From positions 1 to 11,249 of the forward strand of contig JAIRMD010000212.1 of assembly GCA_031258915.1 (NCBI GenBank): a DNA stretch of 11,249 nucleotides, read 5' to 3'. The stretch comes from Prevotellaceae bacterium (lineage in GTDB: Bacteria; Bacteroidota; Bacteroidia; Bacteroidales; UBA932). The position numbers and the translations under genes were made by a program. Below the pieces are notes generated by a model. That model had not been told where the DNA came from, did no database searches, and saw nothing but the letters and a program-made list of their open reading frames with translations. Below, one piece after another: positions 1 through 5,883 of this stretch; position 1 is the first letter of the stretch, and every line of letters starts with the position of its first letter.

Positions 1-276
1 ACGTGGATAAAAATCCCCGACACCGGGCTGTACCGCTTTTACACCTTTTCGGACGACGGCTCTACGCTGTACATCGACGGCCAACCGGTGGTCAGCAACG
101 ACGGCTCGCACAGCAAGCGGTACGCCTACGGAACGGTCGCCTTAAACGCGGGGTTCCACGACTTGCGCCTGCGCTACTTCGAGGATCACATGGGGCAAAC
201 GCTCAAAGTAGGGCTTCTAAGCAAAAGCATCCCCGAAACCCCCATTCCGGATGAATGGTTGTATGTGCCGGAATAA
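1..276 (+). CDS. C-terminal fragment of a PA14-domain glycosidase, probably GH20 beta-N-acetylhexosaminidase (5' end outside window)
   Basis: Frame 1 is open from the first base and ends with TAA at 274-276, giving 91 residues of a protein that starts outside the window. The residues fit the second half of a PA14 beta-barrel: GLYRFYTFSDDGSTLYIDG, then PVVSNDG, a G-x-V-A-L-N-A-G-F-H-D-L-R strand pair, and a closing IPDEWLY segment. PA14 domains bind carbohydrate. At the C-terminus of Bacteroidetes enzymes this arrangement, with a short I-P-x-E/W tail, is typical of secreted or periplasmic GH20 hexosaminidases, which remove terminal GlcNAc or GalNAc. The catalytic domain is not visible, so the enzyme class is inferred from the tail and from the GH19 gene 86 bases downstream on the same strand. 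Other glycosidases and sulfatase-like proteins also carry PA14 tails. PA14 is confident, GH20 moderate. Confidence 0.75.
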   Translation, partial: TWIKIPDTGLYRFYTFSDDGSTLYIDGQPVVSNDGSHSKRYAYGTVALNAGFHDLRLRYFEDHMGQTLKVGLLSKSIPETPIPDEWLYVPE

Positions 277-362
277 TTAACACCTTACTTTTTTTTCCTG
301 TTTTTCAGCTATTTAACGAGATGGGAAGCTTAAAATTTAAATCTAAAATTGTTGAACTTTGA

Positions 363-1370
363 ATGAAATCTAAAGTAGCCGTTGCCGTATGCTGCGTGCT
401 TATGCTGGCGCAGTGTGCAACATTTCGCAAAAACGAAACGCAGAGCTGGAAGTCATCCCGAGATAGCTGGAACAGCTCGTACAGCGGTACCATCAGGCAG
501 GGCGAGAGCAGCGATGCGGTGCCGGGCAAAGGGCCGCAGCCCGCATCCGCTACTCCAAAGAAGCCGAATAAGCGGCCGCAACCCCCAAAAGGCGCTAAGC
601 CGGCTGAGGGGTCTTCTTCTCTTTCCGCCGCCGCCGCGCAGGGGCAACACTCTGGGGCGCTGTTTGGGGGAATGATTTCGGAGGAAATGTGGGATGAGCT
701 TTTCCCCAACCGCTTGGGGCGCAGAGCGGGCGAGAGAGGCGACTTCTACTCCCTTGCGGCGCTCGTAGAGGCGGCAAAACATTTTCCGCGCTTTCTGCAC
801 GAGGGCAGCGAAACCCAGCGCCGCAGAGAGCTGGCGGCATTTTTGGCGCACCTCACGCAGGAAACGGGCGGATTTCGCTACCTGAAGCAAATCTCCGTTA
901 CGCGCAGCTACTCAGTTGCCAACAAAGAATACCCGCCTGTGGAAGGCAAGGAGTACTACGGTCGCGGCCCCATGCAGCTGAGCTACAACTACAACTATGG
1001 CCAGTTCAGCAACGCCTACTTTGGCGACAAGAGCGTGCTGCTCAACAATCCGGAGCTGCTGGCAGCCGATAGCGTAGTCTCCTTTGGCTCGGCCATTTGG
1101 TTTTGGATGACCATGCAATCGCCCAAGCCCTCGTGCCACGACGTGATGGTGGGCGGCTGGGAGCCGGGCAGCATGGACACCGACGCCAACCGGCTGCCGG
1201 GCTTTGGGCTTACGCTCAACATTATCAACGCCTCGCAGTGCGGCAAAAAATCGGAGCACGCGCAAAAGCGCTACGATCTTTACGAGAGGTACTGCACGTA
1301 CTTTGGCGTTACCAAAGGCGATAACTGCGAGTGTACCAATCAGCTACCTTACGGTAAAAAATCGTTTTAA
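363..1370 (+). CDS. GH19 chitinase-family lipoprotein with Gln in place of the second catalytic Glu
   Basis: This 335-residue protein begins with a lysine-containing hydrophobic signal peptide (residues 1-17) ending in LAQC, a loose lipobox with Cys18 as the likely lipidated residue. Residues about 50-100 form a Pro/Lys/Ala/Ser-rich linker. The GH19 domain spans about 102-332. It shows AAFLAHLTQETGG (158-170), YYGRGPMQLSYNYNYG (198-213), LLNNPELLA, SAIWFWMTMQSPKPSCHDV, PGFGLTLNIINA and a C-terminal YERYCTYFGV segment, all in the order known for GH19 chitinases, which cleave beta-1,4-GlcNAc chains with inversion. Glu167 matches the general acid. The general-base position is Gln176, reached both by counting 9 residues after Glu167 as in loopless bacterial GH19 and 22 before Tyr198 as in barley chitinase. 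Ser207 and Asn211 of the water-binding region are kept. Activity is therefore uncertain; binding or an altered reaction is possible. The gene lies behind a probable hexosaminidase gene. Confidence 0.88.
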   Translation: MKSKVAVAVCCVLMLAQCATFRKNETQSWKSSRDSWNSSYSGTIRQGESSDAVPGKGPQPASATPKKPNKRPQPPKGAKPAEGSSSLSAAAAQGQHSGALFGGMISEEMWDELFPNRLGRRAGERGDFYSLAALVEAAKHFPRFLHEGSETQRRRELAAFLAHLTQETGGFRYLKQISVTRSYSVANKEYPPVEGKEYYGRGPMQLSYNYNYGQFSNAYFGDKSVLLNNPELLAADSVVSFGSAIWFWMTMQSPKPSCHDVMVGGWEPGSMDTDANRLPGFGLTLNIINASQCGKKSEHAQKRYDLYERYCTYFGVTKGDNCECTNQLPYGKKSF

Positions 1371-1403
1371 TTTTTTCGGAGAGTAAACTTATGTCTAACT
1401 TAA

Positions 1404-2129
1404 ATGCAATTATACATGGAAAATGGCAGTGAAAGCGATCCTTTACGGGACAACATTCTACAAACGCTAAGGGGAAAGGCGCTGGATAAGCAGCGCGTTT
1501 ACGACAACACATTTGAAATTTTTCAGCTGGTGAAAGAGGTGCTGCACGAGCTCGCCAGCGAGATGAACGAAGAGCTGCAAGGCGTTGATAAGCGCGTGAA
1601 GCTCGAGTACCGCGACCGCGGCCAGTACGAGGCCGAAATCAGAGTTGCAGGCGATATACTTGTCTTCAGCATGCACTCCAACGTTTTTCAGTTCGACCGC
1701 AGCCACATCATCTGGAAAACATCGTACGCTAAGCAAAACGCAATGAACACTTACTGCGGCATGGTAAGCATATACAACTTCCTTACCGACTCATTCCGCC
1801 TCAACCGCTTGGACGACTTGGGCTACTTAGTAGGCCGCATTTTCATCAACAAAGATAGCCACTACTTTGTGGAGGGCAAACGGCAAATGAGCTTCACGTG
1901 CCACAGCTTCGGGAGCGAAGTAATCGACAGGAGCAGCGTGCGCCAGATTGCAGAAACAGCCATACAGTACTCGCTGAACTTTGACCTGCTGGTACCGCCG
2001 TACGATGCCGCAAAAATTGTGAGCGTCGGCCAAATTAACAACAAAATAGAGGACGCTAAAATACAGACGGGCAAGCGGCTGGGATTTCAGTTTAACTCCG
2101 ACGACGTTGTGAACAGGTATGAAGCATGA
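1404..2129 (+). CDS. conserved Bacteroidales protein of unknown function
   Basis: A 241-residue soluble protein with no signal peptide, membrane segment or recognisable catalytic motif. I recall similar uncharacterised proteins in Bacteroidales with the same landmarks: LRDNILQTLRGKALDKQRVY near the start, VKLEYRDRG, FSMHSNVFQFDRSHIIWK, YCGMVSIYNFLTDSFRLNR, LGYLVGRIFINKDSHYFVEG, LLVPPYDAAKIVSV, and a C-terminal IQTGKRLGFQFNSDDV. Such even conservation along the whole length suggests a folded single-domain protein under strong constraint, but no function can be assigned. The first in-frame ATG is at 1404. A second at 1416 gives a protein beginning MENGSESDPL, which looks more like the homologues I remember and may be the true start. 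The gene lies 33 bases after the GH19 gene and directly before a small TPR-like gene in the same frame, so the latter pair is probably co-transcribed. Confidence 0.8.
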   Translation: MQLYMENGSESDPLRDNILQTLRGKALDKQRVYDNTFEIFQLVKEVLHELASEMNEELQGVDKRVKLEYRDRGQYEAEIRVAGDILVFSMHSNVFQFDRSHIIWKTSYAKQNAMNTYCGMVSIYNFLTDSFRLNRLDDLGYLVGRIFINKDSHYFVEGKRQMSFTCHSFGSEVIDRSSVRQIAETAIQYSLNFDLLVPPYDAAKIVSVGQINNKIEDAKIQTGKRLGFQFNSDDVVNRYEA

Positions 2130-2139
2130 GGCATGAAGC
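2119..2139. repeat. three tandem heptamers at a stop/start junction
   Basis: Units ATGAAGC (2119-2125), ATGAGGC (2126-2132) and ATGAAGC (2133-2139) lie head to tail. The first unit overlaps the last codons of the 241-residue gene, the TGA stop lies in the second, and the third supplies the ATG of the small TPR-like gene. Confidence 0.85.
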
Positions 2140-2333
2140 GTAAAAAGGCAAGGCTGGCAAGAACCCTCTACGAGCAGGGCATCGAAAAGCGCAGGCAGGG
2201 CAACTTGGGCGGCGCGCGCAACGACTTTCGCAGGGCTGCCGAGCTGGATGAAAATTTGCGCGAGGCCCGCGCAGCTGTTGATATGCTCGATAGCATTCTG
2301 AGGTTTGGCAACATGGAGCAGCACAACGTGTAG
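2133..2333 (+). CDS. small single-TPR-like protein
   Basis: A 66-residue, strongly basic N-terminus (MKRKKARLARTLYEQG) leads into one helix-turn-helix unit of TPR type: G-I-E-K-R-R-Q-G-N-L, then GARNDFRRAAELDENLREA, with Ala, Phe and Ala at the positions expected for TPR residues 20, 24 and 27. A third helix (AAVDMLDSILRF) could cap it. One TPR alone usually acts by binding a partner or by self-association; the partner here is unknown. The ATG is 3 bases after the stop of the upstream gene and in the same reading frame, so the two proteins are separated only by TGA and one Gly codon. The start lies inside a triplicated heptamer. It could instead be a C-terminal part of the upstream protein split off by a stop codon, but its own basic start and TPR unit favour a separate small gene. 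Confidence 0.6.
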   Translation: MKRKKARLARTLYEQGIEKRRQGNLGGARNDFRRAAELDENLREARAAVDMLDSILRFGNMEQHNV

Positions 2334-2363
2334 CGCACTCCCTCTGCGGAGAGATTTTCCTCC

Positions 2364-3413
2364 TTAGTCCATTACCATCATGGCATCGCCGTAGCAGCCA
2401 AAGCGGTACTTTTCCTTAATAGCTTTGTGGTAGGTTGACATGATGAACTCGTAGCCCGCAAAGGCCGATACCATCATGAGCATCGTTGAGTAGGGCAGGT
2501 GAAAGGTCGTGATGAGCCTGTTGGGAATGGATGCCTCGTAGGGCGGAAAAATGAACTTGTTGGTCCAGCCGCTGCAAGGGTTAATGGTGTTGAGGGTGGT
2601 AACGTTGGCTTCGAGCGCGCGGAGCGAGGTAACCCCCACGGCGCACACGTTTTTTTTGGCGAGCTTGGCAGCGTTTACTATTTTTGCCGCCTCTTCGGTT
2701 ACCTCCAGCTGCTCCGAGTCCATTTTATGCTTTGTCAAATCTTCTACGTCGATATTCCGGAAGCTTCCCAAGCCCAGGTGAAGCGTTATCTCGGCAAAGT
2801 TAATTCCCTTTATTTCGCAGCGCTTCATCAGCTCGCGGCTGAAGTGCAGTCCGGCAAAGGGCGCGGCTACGGCGCCCTCGTGCTTGGCAAAAATGGTTTG
2901 GTAGCGCTCGGTGTCTTCGGGCGCAACCTCGCGGCGAAGCCAGCGCGGGATAGGAGTTTCGCCCAGCTTATGGAGTATTTTTTTGAATTTCTCGTGGTCG
3001 CCGTCAAAGAGGAAGCGGAGGGTGCGCCCGCGCGAGGTGGTGTTGTCAATCACCTCTGCCACCAAATCGTCGTTGCCGAAGTAGAGCTTGTTGCCAATGC
3101 GAATTTTTCGCGCCGGGTCAACCAGCACGTCCCACAGCCGCTGCTCGCGGTTGAGCTCGCGCAGCAAAAATATCTCGATCTGAGCGCCCGTTTTTTCCTT
3201 GTTGCCGTGGAGCCTTGCAGGAAACACCTTCGTGTTGTTGAGCACTATAACGTCGCCGTCGTTATAGTAGCTCAGAATATCCTTAAAAACCTTGTGCTCA
3301 ATTCTTCCTGTTTTTCTATGGAGCACCAGCAATCGGGATTCATCACGGTGAACAGCTGGATGTTTGGCAATCAAATCCGGAGAAAGCGCAAACTTATACT
3401 GCGAGAGTTTCAT
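2364..3413 (-). CDS. queA: S-adenosylmethionine:tRNA ribosyltransferase-isomerase QueA
   Basis: QueA transfers the ribosyl part of S-adenosylmethionine to 7-aminomethyl-7-deazaguanine at the wobble position of Asp, Asn, His and Tyr tRNAs, forming epoxyqueuosine in the cytoplasm. The 349 residues match the usual length of the family. Visible signatures are RDESRLLVLHRKTG (23-36), VIVLNNTKVFPARLHG (55-70), GAVAAPFAGLHFS (180-192), ITLHLGLGSFRNI (209-221), HKMDSEQ (229-235) and TTFHLPYSTMLMMVSAFAG (282-300). I chose the ATG at 3411-3413, giving MKLSQYKFALSP, because Bacteroidetes QueA proteins start with this type of sequence. A longer in-frame reading to 3512 begins with TTG and adds 33 residues unlike the family. 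The gene follows truB on the same strand with a 148-base spacer that contains a possible hairpin, so it may be read from the truB promoter, from an internal one, or both. It converges on the small TPR-like gene. Confidence 0.96.
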   Translation of the reverse strand: MKLSQYKFALSPDLIAKHPAVHRDESRLLVLHRKTGRIEHKVFKDILSYYNDGDVIVLNNTKVFPARLHGNKEKTGAQIEIFLLRELNREQRLWDVLVDPARKIRIGNKLYFGNDDLVAEVIDNTTSRGRTLRFLFDGDHEKFKKILHKLGETPIPRWLRREVAPEDTERYQTIFAKHEGAVAAPFAGLHFSRELMKRCEIKGINFAEITLHLGLGSFRNIDVEDLTKHKMDSEQLEVTEEAAKIVNAAKLAKKNVCAVGVTSLRALEANVTTLNTINPCSGWTNKFIFPPYEASIPNRLITTFHLPYSTMLMMVSAFAGYEFIMSTYHKAIKEKYRFGCYGDAMMVMD

Positions 3414-3468
3414 TTTCAAAAAAAGAGAGTTTATTATGTTAGCTATCAGATGGATGTTGGCAAAATCT

Positions 3469-3510
3469 GCACGCACATGGTCATAGTAAACCATCGTATG
3501 GTATACGTGC
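3469..3510 (-). other. possible hairpin in the truB-queA spacer
   Basis: On the transcribed strand GCACGTATA (3510-3502) can pair with TGTGCGTGC (3477-3469), a 9-pair helix with two G-U pairs. Inside it, ACCAT and ATGGT copies (ACCAT-ACG-ATGGT, then a second ACCAT) offer two mutually exclusive small stems. It lies 56-97 bases upstream of the queA start. It may be a folded leader, an attenuator or a processing site; no known RNA family was recognised, and the pairing was found by eye only. Confidence 0.35.
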
Positions 3511-3561
3511 AAAAGGGATTATTGTTTCGTGTTTTAATGTAATTATTGACAATTTTGCAGT

Positions 3562-4344
3562 TTATGCTATGTCGGACAAAAGTAAGGAGGCAGGAAGGCT
3601 GGATAGCTGCTCAGCATTCACGCAGTCTTTGATGGAGATGCTGCCGCAGGCCGTGCGGCGCAGGCCGTGCAGGTACGCCCCGCAGCCCAAGCTCAGGCCC
3701 AGGTCGTGCGCAAAAGAGCGAATGTAAGCTCCTTTGCTGCAGCGAACTAAGATGGATAGGTAGGGTAGGTCAAAGTCTTGCAGGTCGATGCTGTAAAAAG
3801 TTACCGCGTTGGGCTTAACATCCGCAGCTATGCCCTTGCGAGCCAGGGCGTAGGCGCGCTGCCCGTCCACCTGCTTTGCCGAGAACTGCGGCGGTGCCTG
3901 CAGCTGCTCGCCCAACATGCTCCGAAGCTGCCGCTCCACCTGCTCTCTTGTAATGCTGCGGAAATCGGAAGCTTGGGTAATATCCGTTTCCAAATCGTAG
4001 GATGGCGTAACCGCTCCGAGGCAGACGTGGGCAAGGTATTCCTTTTGCGCTGCCTGCAGCTGCGCCGCCCGCCGGGTAGCCTTGCCGATGCAGATCACCA
4101 GCAGCCCCGTTGCCAGCGGGTCGAGCGTTCCGGCGTGGCCAATCTTAAACTTTTTTTCGCCCGTCACGCGCTGCACCATCCGCTGCACGTAGCGTATGGC
4201 ATCAAACGACGACCAGCCGTAGGGTTTGTCGAAGGGCAGAATAGCTTCGCCTACCGAAGGCGGCATGGCACCTCGCAACGGCGACAGAAAAATTTCATCG
4301 CGTAGCTCCTGCAGGTTGGCGAGCTGTGCTCTACTATTATGCAT
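3562..4344 (-). CDS. truB: tRNA pseudouridine(55) synthase TruB
   Basis: TruB converts U55 of the tRNA T-loop to pseudouridine. The 260-residue sequence contains the catalytic motif GHAGTLDPLATGLL (69-82), with Asp75 as the nucleophile, and the preceding ILPFDKPYGWSSFDA segment typical of Bacteroidetes TruB. Tyr106 in SYDLET, the FSAKQVDGQRAYALARKG block and CSKGAYIRSFAHDLG (202-216) complete the catalytic domain; the C-terminus is short, without a full PUA domain, as in many members. Two starts are possible: ATG at 4344 (MHNSRAQLAN), or ATG at 4266 (MPPSVGEAIL), which gives a length closer to typical homologues. A promoter matching the Bacteroidetes consensus lies at 4380-4410 and would give about 30 bases of leader to the longer start, so I kept it. 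The gene is divergent from the RsmI-like gene and is followed by queA, a common Bacteroidetes gene order. Confidence 0.95.
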   Translation of the reverse strand: MHNSRAQLANLQELRDEIFLSPLRGAMPPSVGEAILPFDKPYGWSSFDAIRYVQRMVQRVTGEKKFKIGHAGTLDPLATGLLVICIGKATRRAAQLQAAQKEYLAHVCLGAVTPSYDLETDITQASDFRSITREQVERQLRSMLGEQLQAPPQFSAKQVDGQRAYALARKGIAADVKPNAVTFYSIDLQDFDLPYLSILVRCSKGAYIRSFAHDLGLSLGCGAYLHGLRRTACGSISIKDCVNAEQLSSLPASLLLSDIA

Positions 4345-4379
4345 AATTTATACCCTTCATAAAGCATTATACGGAGGGG

Positions 4380-4410
4380 CAAAATTAGATGAAAATTCTA
4401 TATTTCCAAT
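4380..4410 (-). promoter_or_regulatory. Bacteroidetes-type promoter for truB(-queA)
   Basis: On the minus strand TAATTTTG (4387-4380) matches the -7 consensus TAnnTTTG exactly, and ATTG (4410-4407) matches three of four bases of the -33 element TTTG, with a 19-base spacer. Transcription would start near 4373 and leave about 30 bases of leader before the ATG at 4344. Confidence 0.55.
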
Positions 4411-4416
4411 TTTTTC

Positions 4417-4430
4417 GCGTAAATTTACGC
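4417..4430. promoter_or_regulatory. perfect 14-bp palindrome, candidate operator
   Basis: GCGTAAATTTACGC is a perfect inverted repeat in the divergent spacer between truB and the RsmI-like gene. It ends 20 bases before the GTG start and 6 bases upstream of the truB -33 element. On the plus strand it contains TAAATTTA, one base short of a -7 box, so a dimeric repressor here could cover a promoter of the RsmI-like gene. The binding role is inferred. Confidence 0.4.
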
Positions 4431-4450
4431 CATAAATCATACAAAATAAG

Positions 4451-5155
4451 GTGTCCGGCAAACTTTACCTCATTCCCTCTACCCTTGGCGGGTGCTGCAT
4501 AGGCGATGTGCTTCCACAGCGTACGGTCGATGTTGCCAATCGCATTTCGCGCTACGTGGTGGAGAATACGCGCAGCGCACGGCGCTTCCTTAGCCGGCTG
4601 AAGCTATCGCGCCCGATAGATTCGCTGGTATTTGCAGAGTTGAACGAGCATACGCCCGCTGCAGAGGTGCCGCATTTGCTTGCTCCGCTGCTGCAGGGCT
4701 TCGATGTTGGGGTTATTTCGGAGGCCGGTGTTCCGGCGGTGGCCGACCCTGGCGCCGCGCTGGTGAGCGCCGCGCACGAGCAGGGTATTCGCGTAGTTCC
4801 GCTGGTGGGGCCAGCGTCCATGCTGCTCGCGCTCATGGCATCGGGATTCAACGGGCAGTCATTCGCATTCTCGGGCTACCTGCCCATAAAATCCGACGAG
4901 CGCATCCGCAGCCTGAAGCGGCTGGAGCGGCTGTCGACCGAAGGTCAAACGCAGATTTTTATGGAAGCGCCCTACCGCAACAGCAAGCTCCTTGCCGACA
5001 TCATCGGCGCGTGCAGCCCGCGCACCAAGCTGTGCATTGCCGCCGATATTACGCTCGAATCGGAGCTGATTGCTACAAAGACGCTGGCCGAATGGAAAAA
5101 AGGAATGCCCGACCTGAACAAGCGTCCCTGCATTTTTTTGATGCAGCGGCAGTAG
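4451..5155 (+). CDS. RsmI-like SAM-dependent methyltransferase (tetrapyrrole methylase fold)
   Basis: A 234-residue protein of the tetrapyrrole methylase fold, related to RsmI, which 2'-O-methylates C1402 of 16S rRNA. It begins SGKLYLIPSTLGG and shows the SAM-pocket signature GVISEAGVPAVADPG (87-101), followed by VVPLVGPASMLLALMASG (115-132), FAFSGYLP (138-145) and FMEAPYRN (170-177). The first part differs from true RsmI: it reads RTVDVANRISRYVVENTRSARRFL where RsmI has its AEDTR segment. This matches the second, RsmI-related paralogue found in Bacteroidetes, whose substrate I do not know, so the rsmI symbol is withheld. The start is GTG at 4451, preceded by AATAAG; a stop at 4433-4435 with no in-frame ATG after it excludes an upstream start. 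A perfect palindrome lies 20 bases upstream. Its stop codon is 8 bases from that of the convergent dedA-family gene. Confidence 0.88.
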   Translation: MSGKLYLIPSTLGGCCIGDVLPQRTVDVANRISRYVVENTRSARRFLSRLKLSRPIDSLVFAELNEHTPAAEVPHLLAPLLQGFDVGVISEAGVPAVADPGAALVSAAHEQGIRVVPLVGPASMLLALMASGFNGQSFAFSGYLPIKSDERIRSLKRLERLSTEGQTQIFMEAPYRNSKLLADIIGACSPRTKLCIAADITLESELIATKTLAEWKKGMPDLNKRPCIFLMQRQ

Positions 5156-5163
5156 CTCGCCGG

Positions 5164-5805
5164 CTACTTTTTTTTCTTCACCCCGCTATACACCAAGTAC
5201 GCTACAAACAGCGCACCTGCTGCAAGGAGCGCGATGGTGAGCTCGTGAAATATGGACTCGAACATTTCGATATTCTTCCCGCAGGCGTAGCCTGCAGCCG
5301 CCAAAATAATGCTCCACGCTGCGGTGCCAAGGAGGGTGTAGAGCAAGAATGCCCCCACCTTCATTTTCGAAATCCCTGCCGGGATGGAGATCAGCTGGCG
5401 GATGCCGGGGATAAACCTCCCCACAAAGGTGGAGCTGTTGCCATGCTTCACAAAGTAGGTCTCGGCCTTTTCTATCTTTTTGCTGTCTATCAGGCAGGCG
5501 TGGGCAAAGCGCGTATCGGCCAGCTTGTGGATGATTGGCCGCCCCAAAAACCAGCCGAGGTAGTAGTTGATGCAGGCTCCAACCATAGCGCCCAGCGTGC
5601 CGACCAAAACAATGACGGCAACGCTCAGGCTGGAGCCGGGCGCTGCGGCAATCATGGCGGCAGGCGGAATCACAATTTCCGACGGAAACGGAATGAACGA
5701 GCTCTCGATGACCATCAGCCCAAATACCAGCAGGTAAATGTGCACCACGTTGATGGCGTTAAAATAGTCCACTACGGACTGAATTGAGGAGAAATGCTCC
5801 AGCAT
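5164..5805 (-). CDS. DedA family integral membrane protein
   Basis: This 213-residue polytopic inner-membrane protein has the DedA (SNARE-associated/VTT) signatures: an early acidic motif IESSFIPFPSE (Glu34, Glu43) in a re-entrant hydrophobic region, a Gly-rich segment GTLGAMVGACINYYLGWFLG (69-88), and FVGRFIPGIRQLISIPAG (127-144) with Arg130 and Arg136. Further hydrophobic segments cover about 147-175 and 189-208, and the protein ends in four lysines, probably cytoplasmic. Members of this family are linked to proton-dependent membrane homeostasis, and some recycle undecaprenyl phosphate or flip other lipids; which lipid this one handles cannot be told from the sequence. It is the last gene of the minus-strand block and lies 78 bases after the TPR gene, across a repeat-bearing spacer. 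Nothing looks truncated. Confidence 0.93.
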   Translation of the reverse strand: MLEHFSSIQSVVDYFNAINVVHIYLLVFGLMVIESSFIPFPSEIVIPPAAMIAAAPGSSLSVAVIVLVGTLGAMVGACINYYLGWFLGRPIIHKLADTRFAHACLIDSKKIEKAETYFVKHGNSSTFVGRFIPGIRQLISIPAGISKMKVGAFLLYTLLGTAAWSIILAAAGYACGKNIEMFESIFHELTIALLAAGALFVAYLVYSGVKKKK

Positions 5806-5818
5806 CAGATTTTTTTTA

Positions 5819-5875
5819 TTTGAAAATTTGAAAATTAAAAATTGGAGTTAGAGAATTGCCGGTTGCCGGTTGCCC
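5819..5875. repeat. degenerate short tandem repeats between dedA and the TPR gene
   Basis: Read on the plus strand, TTTGAAAA occurs twice head to tail (5819-5834), followed by TT-led units of 6-8 bases (TTAAAAA, TTGGAG, TTAGAGAA), then TTGCCGG twice and TTGCC (5856-5874). Almost the whole 78-base spacer is thus made of TT-led units with a period near 7. It lies downstream of the TPR stop codon and forms the leader of the dedA-family gene. Confidence 0.7.
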
Positions 5876-5883
5876 GCAGGATT

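Noticed and set aside
2334..2363. Bidirectional terminator in the convergent gap (CTCTGCGGAGAG then TTTT)
   Set aside because: The stem is only four pairs and the T-run four bases, too weak to call, although the position would fit.
3414..3512. N-terminal extension of QueA by 33 residues
   Set aside because: It needs a TTG start, and the added residues do not resemble QueA; the family start fits the ATG at 3411-3413.
2499..3542. 347-residue open frame on the plus strand, opposite queA
   Set aside because: It is fully antisense to a well-matched queA gene and has no recognisable domain; long open antisense frames are common in this codon usage.
3414..3561. preQ1 riboswitch before queA
   Set aside because: No preQ1-type pseudoknot sequence with a C-rich loop and A-rich tail could be found in the spacer.
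5156..5180. Rho-independent terminator between the RsmI-like and dedA-family genes
   Set aside because: The T-run is the lysine codons at the end of the DedA protein read in reverse, and no good GC stem precedes it.
5011..5787. 258-residue open frame on the plus strand opposite the dedA-family gene
   Set aside because: It overlaps the end of the RsmI-like gene and all of the DedA protein's core; its translation is rich in His, Gln and Arg as expected of an antisense shadow.
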